From Mycolicibacterium peregrinum (GTDB lineage: Bacteria > Actinomycetota > Actinomycetes > Mycobacteriales > Mycobacteriaceae), in the NCBI RefSeq assembly GCF_001665785.1, contig NZ_LZSO01000026.1, forward strand, positions 186,001 to 250,000: DNA of 64,000 bases. The letters are read 5' to 3'. The notes under the pieces are model-generated. The model was not told the origin of the DNA, did no database searches, and saw only the letters and a list, made by a program, of their open reading frames with translations. The position numbers were made by a program, and so were the translations under genes. Below, one piece after another: positions 53,335 to 62,023 of the stretch (position 1 is its first letter; each line of letters starts with the position of its first letter).

Positions 53335-54549
53335 GTGGCAACCTCGACGACAACGCTCACGATGCACAGCATCACCGACGCTGACTGGGCGGCCATGGCG
53401 CTGCTCGGCAACACCGCGTTCGGTGAGGTGATGCACCCGGATTCGCTGGCGGCGTGGCGGCAGATGGTGCCCGCTGACGGCGGCGTGGTGGTGCGTGACG
53501 GCGGCGACGACGGAGACATCGTCGGACAGGCGAACTACTTCGATCTCGCCTTCACCGTTCCGGGTGGCGCGGTGCTGCCTGCGGCAGGTCTGAGCTACGT
53601 AGCCGTCGCTCCCACCCATCGGCGCCGCGGCATCCTGCGCTCGATGTACACCGAGTTGCACCAACGGATCGCCCAGGCGCGGTATCCGATCGCCGCACTC
53701 ACCGCCAGTGACGGCGGAATCTACGGCCGATTCGGCTACGGTCCGGCCACCACCGTGCACCTGATGACCGTCGACCGCCGGTTCGCCGAGTTCCATGCCT
53801 CCGTACCCGACCCAGGTGGGGTACGCATGGTCAAACCCGCCGAGCACCGCGACACCTTCGCCGAGATCTACGACCGCTGGCGGCTGGGCACGCCGGGCGG
53901 GCTGGCGTGCCCGACGGCGTTGTGGGACGACGTGCTCGCCGACCGGGAGGACACCCGCGAGGGCGGTTCGGCATGGTTCGCGTTCCTGCACCCCGACGGC
54001 TACGCGTTGTATCGCGTTCACGGCGAGGAATCGCGGACGCTGCGCGTCCGCGAAGTCACCGCGGTGACCACCGACGCCTACATCGCCCTGTGGCGGGCCT
54101 TGCTCGGGATGGACCTCATGGAGAAGGTGAGCATCTGGACTCACCCCGGCGATCCGTTGCCCTACCTGCTGGCCAATCCACGGCTGGTCCGCGTGACCTC
54201 GAGCAGTGACGACCTGTGGATCCGGATCATGAACATCCCGGTGGCCCTCGAGGCGCGGCGGTATCAAGCCGACCTCGACGTCGTCTTGGAGGTCGCCGAC
54301 GGTTTCCGCGGCGACGGTGGACGCTTCGCCCTGCGGATCCGCGACGGCGGCGCACGGTGTACGCCTACTGACGCGCCGGCGGACGTCGAACTCGACCTCG
54401 ACGTGCTCGGAAGCCTCTATCTCGGCGCCCATCACCCGGATGTGTTCGTCGCCGCAAACCGATTGCGCAGCAAGGACTCAGCCCTGGTGCAGCGGCTCGG
54501 TGCGGCCTTCGCGAGTGATGTTCCGGCAGAACTGGGCTACAGCTTCTGA
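53335..54549 (+). CDS. eis: Eis, GNAT-type aminoglycoside/lysine N-acetyltransferase
   Basis: About 404 residues. N-terminal GNAT fold with the acetyl-CoA loop [21 protein letters not shown] and the segment [21 protein letters not shown], a second GNAT-like domain with RARWR-like [11 protein letters not shown], and a C-terminal sterol-carrier-like domain ([23 protein letters not shown]) ending in Phe whose carboxylate is catalytic in Eis (ELGYSF). It closely follows M. tuberculosis Eis from memory, an enzyme that acetylates aminoglycosides at several amines and host proteins. Start uncertain: GTG 53335 fits homologues best; GTGs at 53305 and 53323 also open the frame. Confidence 0.93.
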   Translation: MATSTTTLTMHSITDADWAAMALLGNTAFGEVMHPDSLAAWRQMVPADGGVVVRDGGDDGDIVGQANYFDLAFTVPGGAVLPAAGLSYVAVAPTHRRRGILRSMYTELHQRIAQARYPIAALTASDGGIYGRFGYGPATTVHLMTVDRRFAEFHASVPDPGGVRMVKPAEHRDTFAEIYDRWRLGTPGGLACPTALWDDVLADREDTREGGSAWFAFLHPDGYALYRVHGEESRTLRVREVTAVTTDAYIALWRALLGMDLMEKVSIWTHPGDPLPYLLANPRLVRVTSSSDDLWIRIMNIPVALEARRYQADLDVVLEVADGFRGDGGRFALRIRDGGARCTPTDAPADVELDLDVLGSLYLGAHHPDVFVAANRLRSKDSALVQRLGAAFASDVPAELGYSF

Positions 54550-54584
54550 GCCGCCTCCGACATGTGCTGCGTAGTGTTCACGGG

Positions 54585-55853
54585 GTGAGCGCACGCGCAG
54601 GAATCGTCGTAACCGGAACCGAAGTTCTCACCGGAAGGGTGCAGGACCGCAACGGTCCGTGGCTGGCCGATCAGCTTCTCGAGCTCGGAGTGGAACTCGC
54701 CCACATCACCATCTGCGGTGACCGGCCCCGGGACATCGCGGCGCAGTTGCAGTTCCTGGCCGCCGAGGGCGTGGACCTGATCGTGACGAGTGGCGGGCTC
54801 GGGCCGACCGCCGACGATCTCACCGTGGCGACGGTCGCCGAGTTCTGCGGTCGCGAACTCGTGCTCGACGAGGCCATGGAGGAACGCATAGCCGCGATCC
54901 TGCGCAAGCTGATCGGTGACCGGCCCGGCGTGGATTTCGACGCGGTCCGCGCCGCCAACCGCAAGCAGGCCATGGTGCCCGCCGGTGCCGAGGTTCTCGC
55001 GCCGGTCGGCACCGCTCCCGGCGTCGTCGTCGGCGGCAGCCCGACGGTGGTCGTGCTGCCCGGCCCGCCGCGGGAATTGCAGCCGATGTGGCATACCGCT
55101 GTTGCGACCGAGGCTGTGCAACAGGCTATTTCGGGCCGCACGCAGTACCGGCAGGAAATGGTGCGCATGTTCGGCGTCGCCGAATCCGGCCTGGCCGAGA
55201 CCCTGCGGGACGCCGAGAGCGCGATCCCGGGTTTCGACGCACTGGAGATCACCACCTGCCTGCGCCGCGGCGAACTCGAGATCGTCACCCGCTACGAGCC
55301 CGACTCGGCCGGCGCCTATCAGGAGCTGCTGGCTCTGCTGCGCGACCGGTATGGTGCCGCGCTGTACTCCGAGGACGGCGCGACCGTGGACCAGCAGGTG
55401 GCCGGCCTGCTGGCCGGCCACCGGATCGCCACCGCGGAATCCTGCACCGCCGGACTGTTGGCCGCCAGGTTGGCCGACATCCCGGGCGCTTCGGGTTACT
55501 TCGCCGGCGGGGTGGTCAGCTATTCGAACGAGGCCAAAGCCGAACTGTTGAACGTGGATCCGGTGCTGATCGCCGAGTACGGCGCGGTGTCGGAGCCGGT
55601 GGTCGAATCCATGGTCACCGGCGCGCTGCACCATTTCGGTGCCGATACCGCGGTGGCCATCAGCGGGATCGCCGGTCCGGACGGCGGTACCCCGGAAAAG
55701 CCCGTCGGCACCGTGTGTTTCGCGGTGCGGGCCGGATCGGCTTCCGTCACCCGTACGCTCCGGCTGCCGGGTGACCGTTCCGATATCCGGGAGCGAGCCA
55801 CCACGGTCGCGATGCATCTGCTGCGCCGGGCGCTCACGGGAGGCGGCGAGTAG
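54585..55853 (+). CDS. cinA: CinA-family protein (nicotinamide-nucleotide amidase/pyrophosphatase)
   Basis: 422 residues. N-terminal MoeA/COG1058-like domain with [20 protein letters not shown] and [14 protein letters not shown]-terminal CinA amidase domain with [21 protein letters not shown] and [20 protein letters not shown]. The C-terminal domain deamidates NMN in pyridine-nucleotide recycling; M. smegmatis CinA is also known to break down NAD-isoniazid adducts. GTG start ([13 protein letters not shown]) with TAGTGT 7 bases upstream suggests a leaderless message. The AT-rich island begins directly after it. Confidence 0.92.
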   Translation: MSARAGIVVTGTEVLTGRVQDRNGPWLADQLLELGVELAHITICGDRPRDIAAQLQFLAAEGVDLIVTSGGLGPTADDLTVATVAEFCGRELVLDEAMEERIAAILRKLIGDRPGVDFDAVRAANRKQAMVPAGAEVLAPVGTAPGVVVGGSPTVVVLPGPPRELQPMWHTAVATEAVQQAISGRTQYRQEMVRMFGVAESGLAETLRDAESAIPGFDALEITTCLRRGELEIVTRYEPDSAGAYQELLALLRDRYGAALYSEDGATVDQQVAGLLAGHRIATAESCTAGLLAARLADIPGASGYFAGGVVSYSNEAKAELLNVDPVLIAEYGAVSEPVVESMVTGALHHFGADTAVAISGIAGPDGGTPEKPVGTVCFAVRAGSASVTRTLRLPGDRSDIRERATTVAMHLLRRALTGGGE

Positions 55854-56025
55854 TCGCGAATACGTGTCGAGAGCATCTATTTAGCTGAACGGAAGCTTGT
55901 TCCAGATGGGCCGTCTACGCGCCCTTCACCGAGCGGGAACCTACGATAACCGCACGATGACGCCAAGTGCGAAGTTCTTGCAGCTGCGGCATCGGCTTCC
56001 AACGTTCTGAACAACGAACGGGCGG

Positions 56026-56694
56026 TCAAGTGGACGCGGGGGAAATGGCCCGGTAACCCTTGGACCGAACCTGCCCGATCGTTACGTCGCGGATTTCCTC
56101 CATCATTGCAAGTACGTTGCGGTGGAGTTCCAACGTCTCTTGAGGGCTGGGAAAATTAGCGCGACCATGTGCTATCTCATTTCTTGTGTCGCAAAGCTGA
56201 ACATCTATCATGTTCTTTTTTGTTATGAGATTCGCTATAGGTATTCCCAACGCTGAGGTGATGTTCTCTAGGACCTGATATCGTAAATTCGACTTCGTAT
56301 CAACTACTTTGTCTTGGCTGATTCGAAGGCGTTGCGTAGAGGTTCCGCGGGCGATTGAGATGAGTTCCTCCATTGCCGCGGAGTCGCCGGATTCAATCCG
56401 CCTAAATAATTGTTGTGTATGTGCAAGGACTAGGCGATCGGCAGATTCAGAAACTCGAGGTTTTCTGCGAAGGATCAATTTTAGATATGCCTCGAATATC
56501 GCTTTGCAGTAGCCCTCCCAGTGCGCATAGAGCAACGTCGCCATACCGCGGGTGAGTGCGCGAACCATTGGGCCTTTCCCATGTCTGTTAGCTGCGCTCT
56601 CAAGCTCTTTAGCTAGGGCGTGAAGCTCAAGCTTCCTCCAGCTCAGTTCGCTGTCGGCTAGAGTTTCGAAGTCATCGTCGGTGACGGCTACCAC
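56026..56694 (-). CDS. MAE_28990/MAE_18760-like HEPN-domain protein (putative RNase)
   Basis: 222 residues from GTG, starting 1 base after the stop of the DUF262 gene, so translationally coupled. All-helical: an N-terminal helical pair (WRKLELHALAKELESAANRHG; LTRGMATLLYAHWEGYCKAIFEAYLKLIL) and near the C-terminus the HEPN RNase motif R-N-x3-H in CDTRNEIAHGRANF (R171 to H176). The H-W-E-G-Y-C-K segment is typical of the MAE_28990-like HEPN family, repeatedly noted beside DUF262 genes. Probable role: metal-independent RNA cleavage as the toxic effector of a defence or toxin-antitoxin-like unit. Low GC and rare codons mark it as acquired. Confidence 0.8.
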   Translation of the reverse strand: MVAVTDDDFETLADSELSWRKLELHALAKELESAANRHGKGPMVRALTRGMATLLYAHWEGYCKAIFEAYLKLILRRKPRVSESADRLVLAHTQQLFRRIESGDSAAMEELISIARGTSTQRLRISQDKVVDTKSNLRYQVLENITSALGIPIANLITKKNMIDVQLCDTRNEIAHGRANFPSPQETLELHRNVLAMMEEIRDVTIGQVRSKGYRAISPAST

Positions 56695-56695
56695 G

Positions 56696-57889
56696 CTAAT
56701 TGCTACCGAAGTACTCGCGGCTTGCAGCGATGATCCGCGGAACCCGGCGCCTCGGGCTGACTCCGGTCCCCGAGTTGGAACGAAACTCCGGCGCCTTCCA
56801 GATGCTCCTGACCCGCGTCCGGAGGTCCTCGGATCCCCGATGCTTCCAGTCGGATAGGTTGTGCGCGACCCCAGTTGTCACGAATTCGAATGCAGAAATT
56901 GAGAATGGGCCTAAATGTCGATCTCCATCGAACCGCCTAAACACGTCTTCGCCGAGCGCGTCATGAAGTAGTTGAAACGTGTCGTTAAATAGTTGTCCAT
57001 TCAAGGGGATCTCGCGTTCGGCGGCGGTTCGCATCCAGTCTGTCAGGTATTCGCCGTATTCTTTTTGCAGCTCTGTGATCCCTCCGGAGAACTCGCCTTG
57101 GCAAAAGAACCGCAAGACCAGTTCGTTAGGGTAGGATTCCTCTTCTTGTCGTTCGGTGAGTGGCGAGCAGCTTGTAAAGTATTCGTTTGATGAGAGCTCG
57201 GTGATCGTATGAAAGAACGTTCGATTAATCATTACCATTAGGCAATTTCGAGCTTCTTGCGGTGACAAAATTGAGCCCGAATTCAGTCTTTGAAAGAGAT
57301 CATATTTCGCATTCTGATCTGACTCTTTTGTGATGATACTAAAGTCCAATTTGGATCGCTTGAAGTCGCGCCGCAAGGCATCGTCGAACGAATTAGTATC
57401 CGCGCCGTCCTCGGGCGAGAGATAAGTGTAGCCGTCGAGCTCTGTGAGGTACTCGCCCTTGCGCAGCGTGAGCGGCGGTTGGATGACTTGTTCCTCGTCG
57501 CGGTACTCTCCGGTGAATTCTAGAATGGTGGATATTCTCTGGACGCCATCGATCACGTCCCAGACGCCATCTGGTCGCTGTGAAACGAATATTGGCGGGA
57601 TCGGAATCCCAAGCAGAATAGACTCGATTAGGCGCGACTTCTGATCGTCGTTCCACCGGAAGATTCTCTGGAACTCTGGGTGGATCTCTATGTCTCCTTC
57701 GCGGTACAGAGAAAGCACCTCGCCGATGGACATCGAGTATCCGTCGGTCCGGATCTCTTTTGCGCGTGCGCTGATCTGGTCCGTTAGCTTCTTGAGGTCG
57801 GCCACAGCTTGGACTCTACGTGTCCGTGACCTGTTCGTATTAGGGAGTGCCGGAGACGCTTTGGCGGTCATAGGTTGACTACGGGACAC
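56696..57889 (-). CDS. DUF262 (ParB/Srx-like) protein, partner of the HEPN gene
   Basis: 397 residues from GTG; an ATG six codons in (57871) is an alternative. The DUF262 domain covers residues 50-270: HPEFQRIFRWNDDQKSRLIESILLGIPIPPIFV, then the nucleotide/catalytic motif VIDGVQRISTI (usual DGQQR), and the FQRLNSGSILSPQEARNCLM segment. No DUF1524/HNH nuclease domain follows, unlike GmrSD-type enzymes; the last 120 residues are unassigned and end in a basic stretch (SPRRRVPRII). Known DUF262 proteins use NTP to recognise modified or foreign DNA. Here it is likely the sensor that controls the HEPN RNase; that is inference. Confidence 0.83.
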   Translation of the reverse strand: MSRSQPMTAKASPALPNTNRSRTRRVQAVADLKKLTDQISARAKEIRTDGYSMSIGEVLSLYREGDIEIHPEFQRIFRWNDDQKSRLIESILLGIPIPPIFVSQRPDGVWDVIDGVQRISTILEFTGEYRDEEQVIQPPLTLRKGEYLTELDGYTYLSPEDGADTNSFDDALRRDFKRSKLDFSIITKESDQNAKYDLFQRLNSGSILSPQEARNCLMVMINRTFFHTITELSSNEYFTSCSPLTERQEEESYPNELVLRFFCQGEFSGGITELQKEYGEYLTDWMRTAAEREIPLNGQLFNDTFQLLHDALGEDVFRRFDGDRHLGPFSISAFEFVTTGVAHNLSDWKHRGSEDLRTRVRSIWKAPEFRSNSGTGVSPRRRVPRIIAASREYFGSN

Positions 57890-57936
57890 CTGCGCCTTGT
57901 GGCCTTTCTGTAGCGCGTACGGGTGTCGGCTATTCG

Positions 57937-59322
57937 TCAGCCCAACGGCGCGAATGCTGCTTCGGCGGGCGCTGGCCGTTGCGCCCGGCGCCGACGCGGG
58001 GCGCCGCGCACCACCCGCGCCACGATCGACGGATGCATCAGGCGACTGGGCGGGTCGACGAGGTTCATCACCCGGAAGAACGCCTCGGTCACCACTGGAT
58101 CGGACTCAGCGGCCGCGAGCACGTGCTGGGTGTACCAGTTGGACACCCGTACCGAGACCGGGCGGTGGCCGGGGATCTGCGGCAGCGCCAGGTCGGCGCC
58201 GCACGCCATCTGCCATGCCGTGTTGACGCATCCGGCGGCGGCCCGCAGGAACCTACGCCCCAGATCATCGGCGCCCCGGGCCAGGCAGTCGCGCAGCGCC
58301 AGCGCCTCAAGCGCGGCCACCGACATCCCTTGTCCGTACACCGGATTGAAGCTGCAGATGGCGTCACCGAAGACCAGCAGACCCTCGGGGAAACGAGGCA
58401 TGCGTTCATAGCGTCTGCGCACGCTCGCGGGGTAACGGAAGGTGGCGGCCGGCTCCAGCGGCTGGGCGTCGTGCAGGGCCGCGACGGTCTCGGCAGGGAA
58501 CAGATCTTCGACGAAGTCGACCATCCCGGCCAGATCGGTCGGTGGTTCGTGGCCGCTCATCCCGGCCGTGGTGAGTAACCAGGTGTTGTCCTCGTAGGCG
58601 AACAACGAACCGCCGTAAGGCCTTTCGGGGACCGCGCCGACCAGGGTGAGTCGATCGTCGGGCGAATTGCCGGTGAAGCGCAACAGCTGGCTAGAGTAAG
58701 CGACCTTCACCTCGATCCGGTCTTCGGCCGGACGCCCGAATCCCGCGCTCTCCAGGAACGCCGGAGTCCGGCCGGCGCGTCCCATCGCGTCGACGATCAG
58801 ATCGGCGGTCATCGCCTTGCCGGTACCACCGTCGCGGCCGGCTACCAGGACGCCCGTCACCCGCCGGGTGTCGGTCATCAGCAACTCGACCGCGTCATGC
58901 CCGTCGAGGATGTCGACGTTGGCGATCGCGCGCACCCGGTCCCGCACATGAGCTTCCAGGAACGGTCTGCTGGCGAGATACGACGCGATCGGTCTGGTCG
59001 GCTCGCGGTCGAGACTGAGCCTGTGACCGCCGAAGGTCAGCGAGATGAGACTCAGATTCGCGCCGTCGAGCACCGTCGCGCCGTCGGCAGCCAGGTCCTC
59101 GGGAAGTCCGGGGAAAAGTTCGCCCAGCGCCTGCAGTCCGCCGCTGAGCAGTCCGTGGGCGTGCCGGCCCTGCGGGACGCCGCGCCGCTGAGCCGGACCG
59201 TCGGGCAGTACGTCACGTTCCACGAGCGTGACGGTGTCGAAGTAGTCGGCCAGCGCCCGGGCGGCAAGCAGGCCTCCCATGCTCGCGCCCAGCACCACTG
59301 CGTGTTTGCCGATCGTTGTCAT
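57937..59322 (-). CDS. FAD-dependent oxidoreductase (PHBH-fold monooxygenase-like)
   Basis: 461 residues from ATG with a GGAGG ribosome site. FAD motif AVVLGASMGGLLAARALADYFDTVTLVERD at the N-terminus (G-x-S-x-G-G variant of GxGxxG), a central RPFLEAHVRDRV helix with ADLIVDAMGRAGRTPAFLE, and the second FAD motif LLVFGDAICSFNPVYGQGMSVAALEALAL. The C-terminus is Arg/Ala-rich. Hydroxylase or halogenase-like chemistry on an aromatic or lipid substrate is possible; substrate unknown. It borders the AT-rich island but has normal GC content. Confidence 0.85.
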   Translation of the reverse strand: MTTIGKHAVVLGASMGGLLAARALADYFDTVTLVERDVLPDGPAQRRGVPQGRHAHGLLSGGLQALGELFPGLPEDLAADGATVLDGANLSLISLTFGGHRLSLDREPTRPIASYLASRPFLEAHVRDRVRAIANVDILDGHDAVELLMTDTRRVTGVLVAGRDGGTGKAMTADLIVDAMGRAGRTPAFLESAGFGRPAEDRIEVKVAYSSQLLRFTGNSPDDRLTLVGAVPERPYGGSLFAYEDNTWLLTTAGMSGHEPPTDLAGMVDFVEDLFPAETVAALHDAQPLEPAATFRYPASVRRRYERMPRFPEGLLVFGDAICSFNPVYGQGMSVAALEALALRDCLARGADDLGRRFLRAAAGCVNTAWQMACGADLALPQIPGHRPVSVRVSNWYTQHVLAAAESDPVVTEAFFRVMNLVDPPSRLMHPSIVARVVRGAPRRRRAQRPAPAEAAFAPLG

Positions 59323-59412
59323 GGCCGACCTCCGGACCGCTGGCACATCGCCAGTTGTTCGAAGTATCGGAGCGGGCCGGAGCGGGGCCTAGCGTAGTGC
59401 GCTACTCGAACG

Positions 59413-60060
59413 TCAGCGGGCCACCGGTATCGAGCGTCGCGCCTGCTCGACGCATGCCGGCCAGGCGCCCTCGTCGAGGATGGTGACCGCCCGCGCCCCG
59501 AACGCGCTGGAGATGACGACATCGGGTTGTAGGCTCGCCAGCAGATTCAGGCTGTCCGCCATGGCTGCGGCGTCACCGACACCGGGGATCACGAACGTCG
59601 ACCATCGACCGTCGCCGGCGACGAACATGGTGTCCCCGGTGAACAGGTACCGGCCCTCGGCGCCCTCGACGAGATAGCTCGTGCTGCCCGGAGTGTGACC
59701 GGGGGTGGGGATCACCTCGACAGCGCGGTCGTCGACGTGCCGGGTGGACAGCGGGACGTCGATCGGGCTGTGTCGTCCGATCGTCTCGCGTTCGGCGGCG
59801 GGCGCATGCAACCTTGAACCGAACCGCTCGGCGACACGGGCCAGCATCGGTCCCGCCTCGTCCTGGTGCGAGAGATAGTGGTCGTCGACCCCGCCGAGCG
59901 TGTCCAGCTCGGCGAAGTCGGCGTCACTGGCCGGACAGTAGAACAGTGCGTTGTGCCCGGCGGGTGTCCATAGATAGGCGTGTGTGGTCAATCCGGGAAA
60001 CGGTGTGTCCGTGCGCGTTTCCCACAGATCGGTCCGGATCGGGGTCATCGAGGTGGTCAT
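59413..60060 (-). CDS. Metallo-beta-lactamase-fold protein with degenerate metal motif
   Basis: 215 residues from ATG (MTTSMTPIRTDLW). The MBL fold is shown by the strand-loop pattern, PTPGHTPGSTSYLVEG (third His motif) and FTGDTMFVAGDGR (bridging Asp). The position of the main H-x-H-x-D-H motif reads YLSHQDEAGPML, so at least one His and the final Asp-His arrangement are missing; metal binding may be altered or lost. Substrate unknown. It reads leftward between the alpha/beta-hydrolase and the FAD gene. Confidence 0.78.
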   Translation of the reverse strand: MTTSMTPIRTDLWETRTDTPFPGLTTHAYLWTPAGHNALFYCPASDADFAELDTLGGVDDHYLSHQDEAGPMLARVAERFGSRLHAPAAERETIGRHSPIDVPLSTRHVDDRAVEVIPTPGHTPGSTSYLVEGAEGRYLFTGDTMFVAGDGRWSTFVIPGVGDAAAMADSLNLLASLQPDVVISSAFGARAVTILDEGAWPACVEQARRSIPVAR

Positions 60061-60109
60061 GACGACAGCCTCGGCCCTCAACAATGGTTGAGGTCAACCC
60101 CGAACCGGC

Positions 60110-61024
60110 TCAGTCGGTGCGCGCCTTGTCCCAGGTCGAGATCATGGTGCCCATGATCTCCTGCGCGCAGCCCAGCCCACCGAGATGGCTCTCATAGGGC
60201 AGCTCGGTCATGAGCGCGTCAGGCAACCGGGAGACCACATGCTGACCGTGGGCGAACGGCACGATGTGGTCGTGGTCGCCGTGCCACCAGCGCACCGGAA
60301 CCTTGACCTCGTCGAGTCGGAAGCCCCAGTCGCGCTCGAACACCACGATGTCGTAGAACGGTGCGGCCAGCTGCTTGCGGCTGCCGTTGAGCAGGTCGTC
60401 GAGGAACATGGCCTTGAACTCCGGGCGGCCGAGCATGCGTCGGTCGCCCTCGGGGGAGATCCGCGCGTAGATCTCCAGGGCCGGAGAGGCGACCGGCCGG
60501 ATCAGCCGGATCAGCCCGGAGGCCGCCAGCCGGATCGGCGCACCGGCCACCTCAAGGATTGGCGCGACCGCCGCGCCCAGCTGCATCAGCGGACTGCTGA
60601 TGGCGTCGGGTCCCACCATCGGGGCCACACCGCCGAGCACCCCGGCCGCCACCACCCGGTCGGGCATGGCGGCCGCGGTGGCCAGCGTGTAGGGGCCGCC
60701 ACCGGACAAGCCGATGACAGCCATCTGGTCGATGCCCAGCGTGTCGGCGATGGTGCGCAGATCCGCGCCGAAGTCCAGCACGCGGTGGTACTGGTGCGGG
60801 GTGGAGGAACCGATGCCTGGCCGGTCCACCCCGATCAGCCGGATGTGGTTCTGCTCTGCGTAGATCCGGGCCTCGGTCGGGATCTGCCTACGGGCGCCCG
60901 GGGTTCCGTGCAGCCAGAAGACCGCACGCCCCTGCGGGTCACCGAATTCGGCGAAGCCGAGTTGACGGCCGTCGCCGACGGCGACATTGCCCTCCAGCTT
61001 GGGGCGATCGATCGGGATGACCAT
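60110..61024 (-). CDS. Alpha/beta-hydrolase
   Basis: 304 residues. HGTPGARRQIP gives the oxyanion loop (HG-x-P), VIGLSGGGPYTLA the nucleophile elbow (Ser), WHGDHDHIVPF the Asp and ELPYESHLGGL the His of the triad. A helical cap lies at about residues 140-205. It probably acts on an ester or epoxide in the cytoplasm; substrate unknown. It begins 25 bases after the aldolase stop, so it may be carried on the same transcript. Confidence 0.86.
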   Translation of the reverse strand: MVIPIDRPKLEGNVAVGDGRQLGFAEFGDPQGRAVFWLHGTPGARRQIPTEARIYAEQNHIRLIGVDRPGIGSSTPHQYHRVLDFGADLRTIADTLGIDQMAVIGLSGGGPYTLATAAAMPDRVVAAGVLGGVAPMVGPDAISSPLMQLGAAVAPILEVAGAPIRLAASGLIRLIRPVASPALEIYARISPEGDRRMLGRPEFKAMFLDDLLNGSRKQLAAPFYDIVVFERDWGFRLDEVKVPVRWWHGDHDHIVPFAHGQHVVSRLPDALMTELPYESHLGGLGCAQEIMGTMISTWDKARTD

Positions 61025-61048
61025 CTGAGTGCCTCGCCGCGTCCGCGT

Positions 61049-61942
61049 CTAGCCCGCGACCGAGGCGTCGTAGATCGACTGGATGGACTTGTCCAACGTG
61101 GCGTTGAACTCGTCGTCACTCTGCTGCGCCGACAGCCCCTCGGTGAGTGCGCGGCTGAAGCTCGCGATCACGCCGGTGTTCTCGGCCAGCATCTTGTTGG
61201 CGTCATCGCGGGAGTAGCCGCCGGACAGCGCCACGACCCGCATCACCTTGGGATGCTCGACCAGCGACTGGTAGTGGTTGGCCTGAGTCGGCAGGGTCAG
61301 CTTGAGCATCACCTTCTGGTCGGCGGGCAGCGCGTCGAGGTTCTTGGTGATCTCGTCGCGGAGCAGGTCCTCAGCCTCGGCCTTGTCGGCGATCGAGATG
61401 GTGACCTCGGGTTCGATGATCGGGATCAGACCGTGCGACAGCACCTGTTTGGCCACCTCGAACTGCTGGGCGACCACGGCGGCGATGCCGTCGGCGTCGG
61501 CCGCGCCGATCACCGAACGCTCCTTGGTGCCGAAGATGCCGCCCTTGGCCGCGCGGGCGAGCAGATCGTCCAGGCCGGGCATGGGCTTCATCACCTGCAC
61601 ACCGTTCTCGACGTCGGCCAGGCCCTTGTCGATCTTGAGCAGCGGCACCACGCCTTTGTCCTCCCAGAGGTAGGTGGCGGTGGGCTTGCCCTCGATGGAG
61701 CGGTCCATGGTCTGCTCGAACAGGATCGCGGCGAGCACGCGGTCACCGTTGAACACCGGGGAGGTGATGATGCGCGACCGCATCTGGTGGATCAGGTCGA
61801 ACATCTCCTCTTCGGAGGAGTAGGCGCTCTCCTCGACCCCGTAGAGACGCAGCGCCTTGGGGGTGGATCCACCGCTCTGGTCGAGTGCGGCGATGAAGCC
61901 CTTGCCCGTGGTCATCTTGTCGGCCTGCTGCTGGTTCACCAT
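61049..61942 (-). CDS. fda: Class I fructose-bisphosphate aldolase
   Basis: 297 residues from ATG ([16 protein letters not shown]) with an AAAGGAG ribosome site. The barrel has the class I features: [16 protein letters not shown] near the N-terminus, [11 protein letters not shown], and IIEPEVTI followed by [11 protein letters not shown] with the Schiff-base Lys. It cleaves fructose-1,6-bisphosphate into triose phosphates without metal. Mycobacteria normally rely on a class II enzyme (fba), so this is an additional aldolase. The stop lies 25 bases before the alpha/beta-hydrolase start. Confidence 0.92.
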   Translation of the reverse strand: MVNQQQADKMTTGKGFIAALDQSGGSTPKALRLYGVEESAYSSEEEMFDLIHQMRSRIITSPVFNGDRVLAAILFEQTMDRSIEGKPTATYLWEDKGVVPLLKIDKGLADVENGVQVMKPMPGLDDLLARAAKGGIFGTKERSVIGAADADGIAAVVAQQFEVAKQVLSHGLIPIIEPEVTISIADKAEAEDLLRDEITKNLDALPADQKVMLKLTLPTQANHYQSLVEHPKVMRVVALSGGYSRDDANKMLAENTGVIASFSRALTEGLSAQQSDDEFNATLDKSIQSIYDASVAG

Positions 61943-62023
61943 GAGGTTGTCTACTCCTTTGAAGACGGTGTCCTGATGTAGTTGTGCTGCTGAGGCGCAC
62001 ACCACAGTGGCGCACAGTTCGAC

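Larger units (their letters stand above)
55860..57895. other. AT-rich genomic island carrying a DUF262-HEPN gene pair
   Basis: About 2 kb whose base composition falls visibly below the flanks (long A/T-rich runs at 56150-56300, 57220-57360; A/T-ending codons throughout) in an otherwise strongly GC-rich window. It holds exactly two coupled genes and lies between cinA and a FAD oxidoreductase of normal composition. I see no integrase, transposase, tRNA or flanking direct repeat. The 172 bases between cinA and the HEPN stop contain no gene. Confidence 0.75.

Noticed and set aside
55893-55910. Possible KstR box near GGAAGCTTGTTCCA after cinA
   Set aside because: The left half reads AAG rather than AAC, and no start codon on either strand lies suitably near; probably chance.
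55854-57936. Prophage or insertion sequence origin for the AT-rich island
   Set aside because: No integrase, transposase, terminal inverted repeats or tRNA fragment seen; called a genomic island only.
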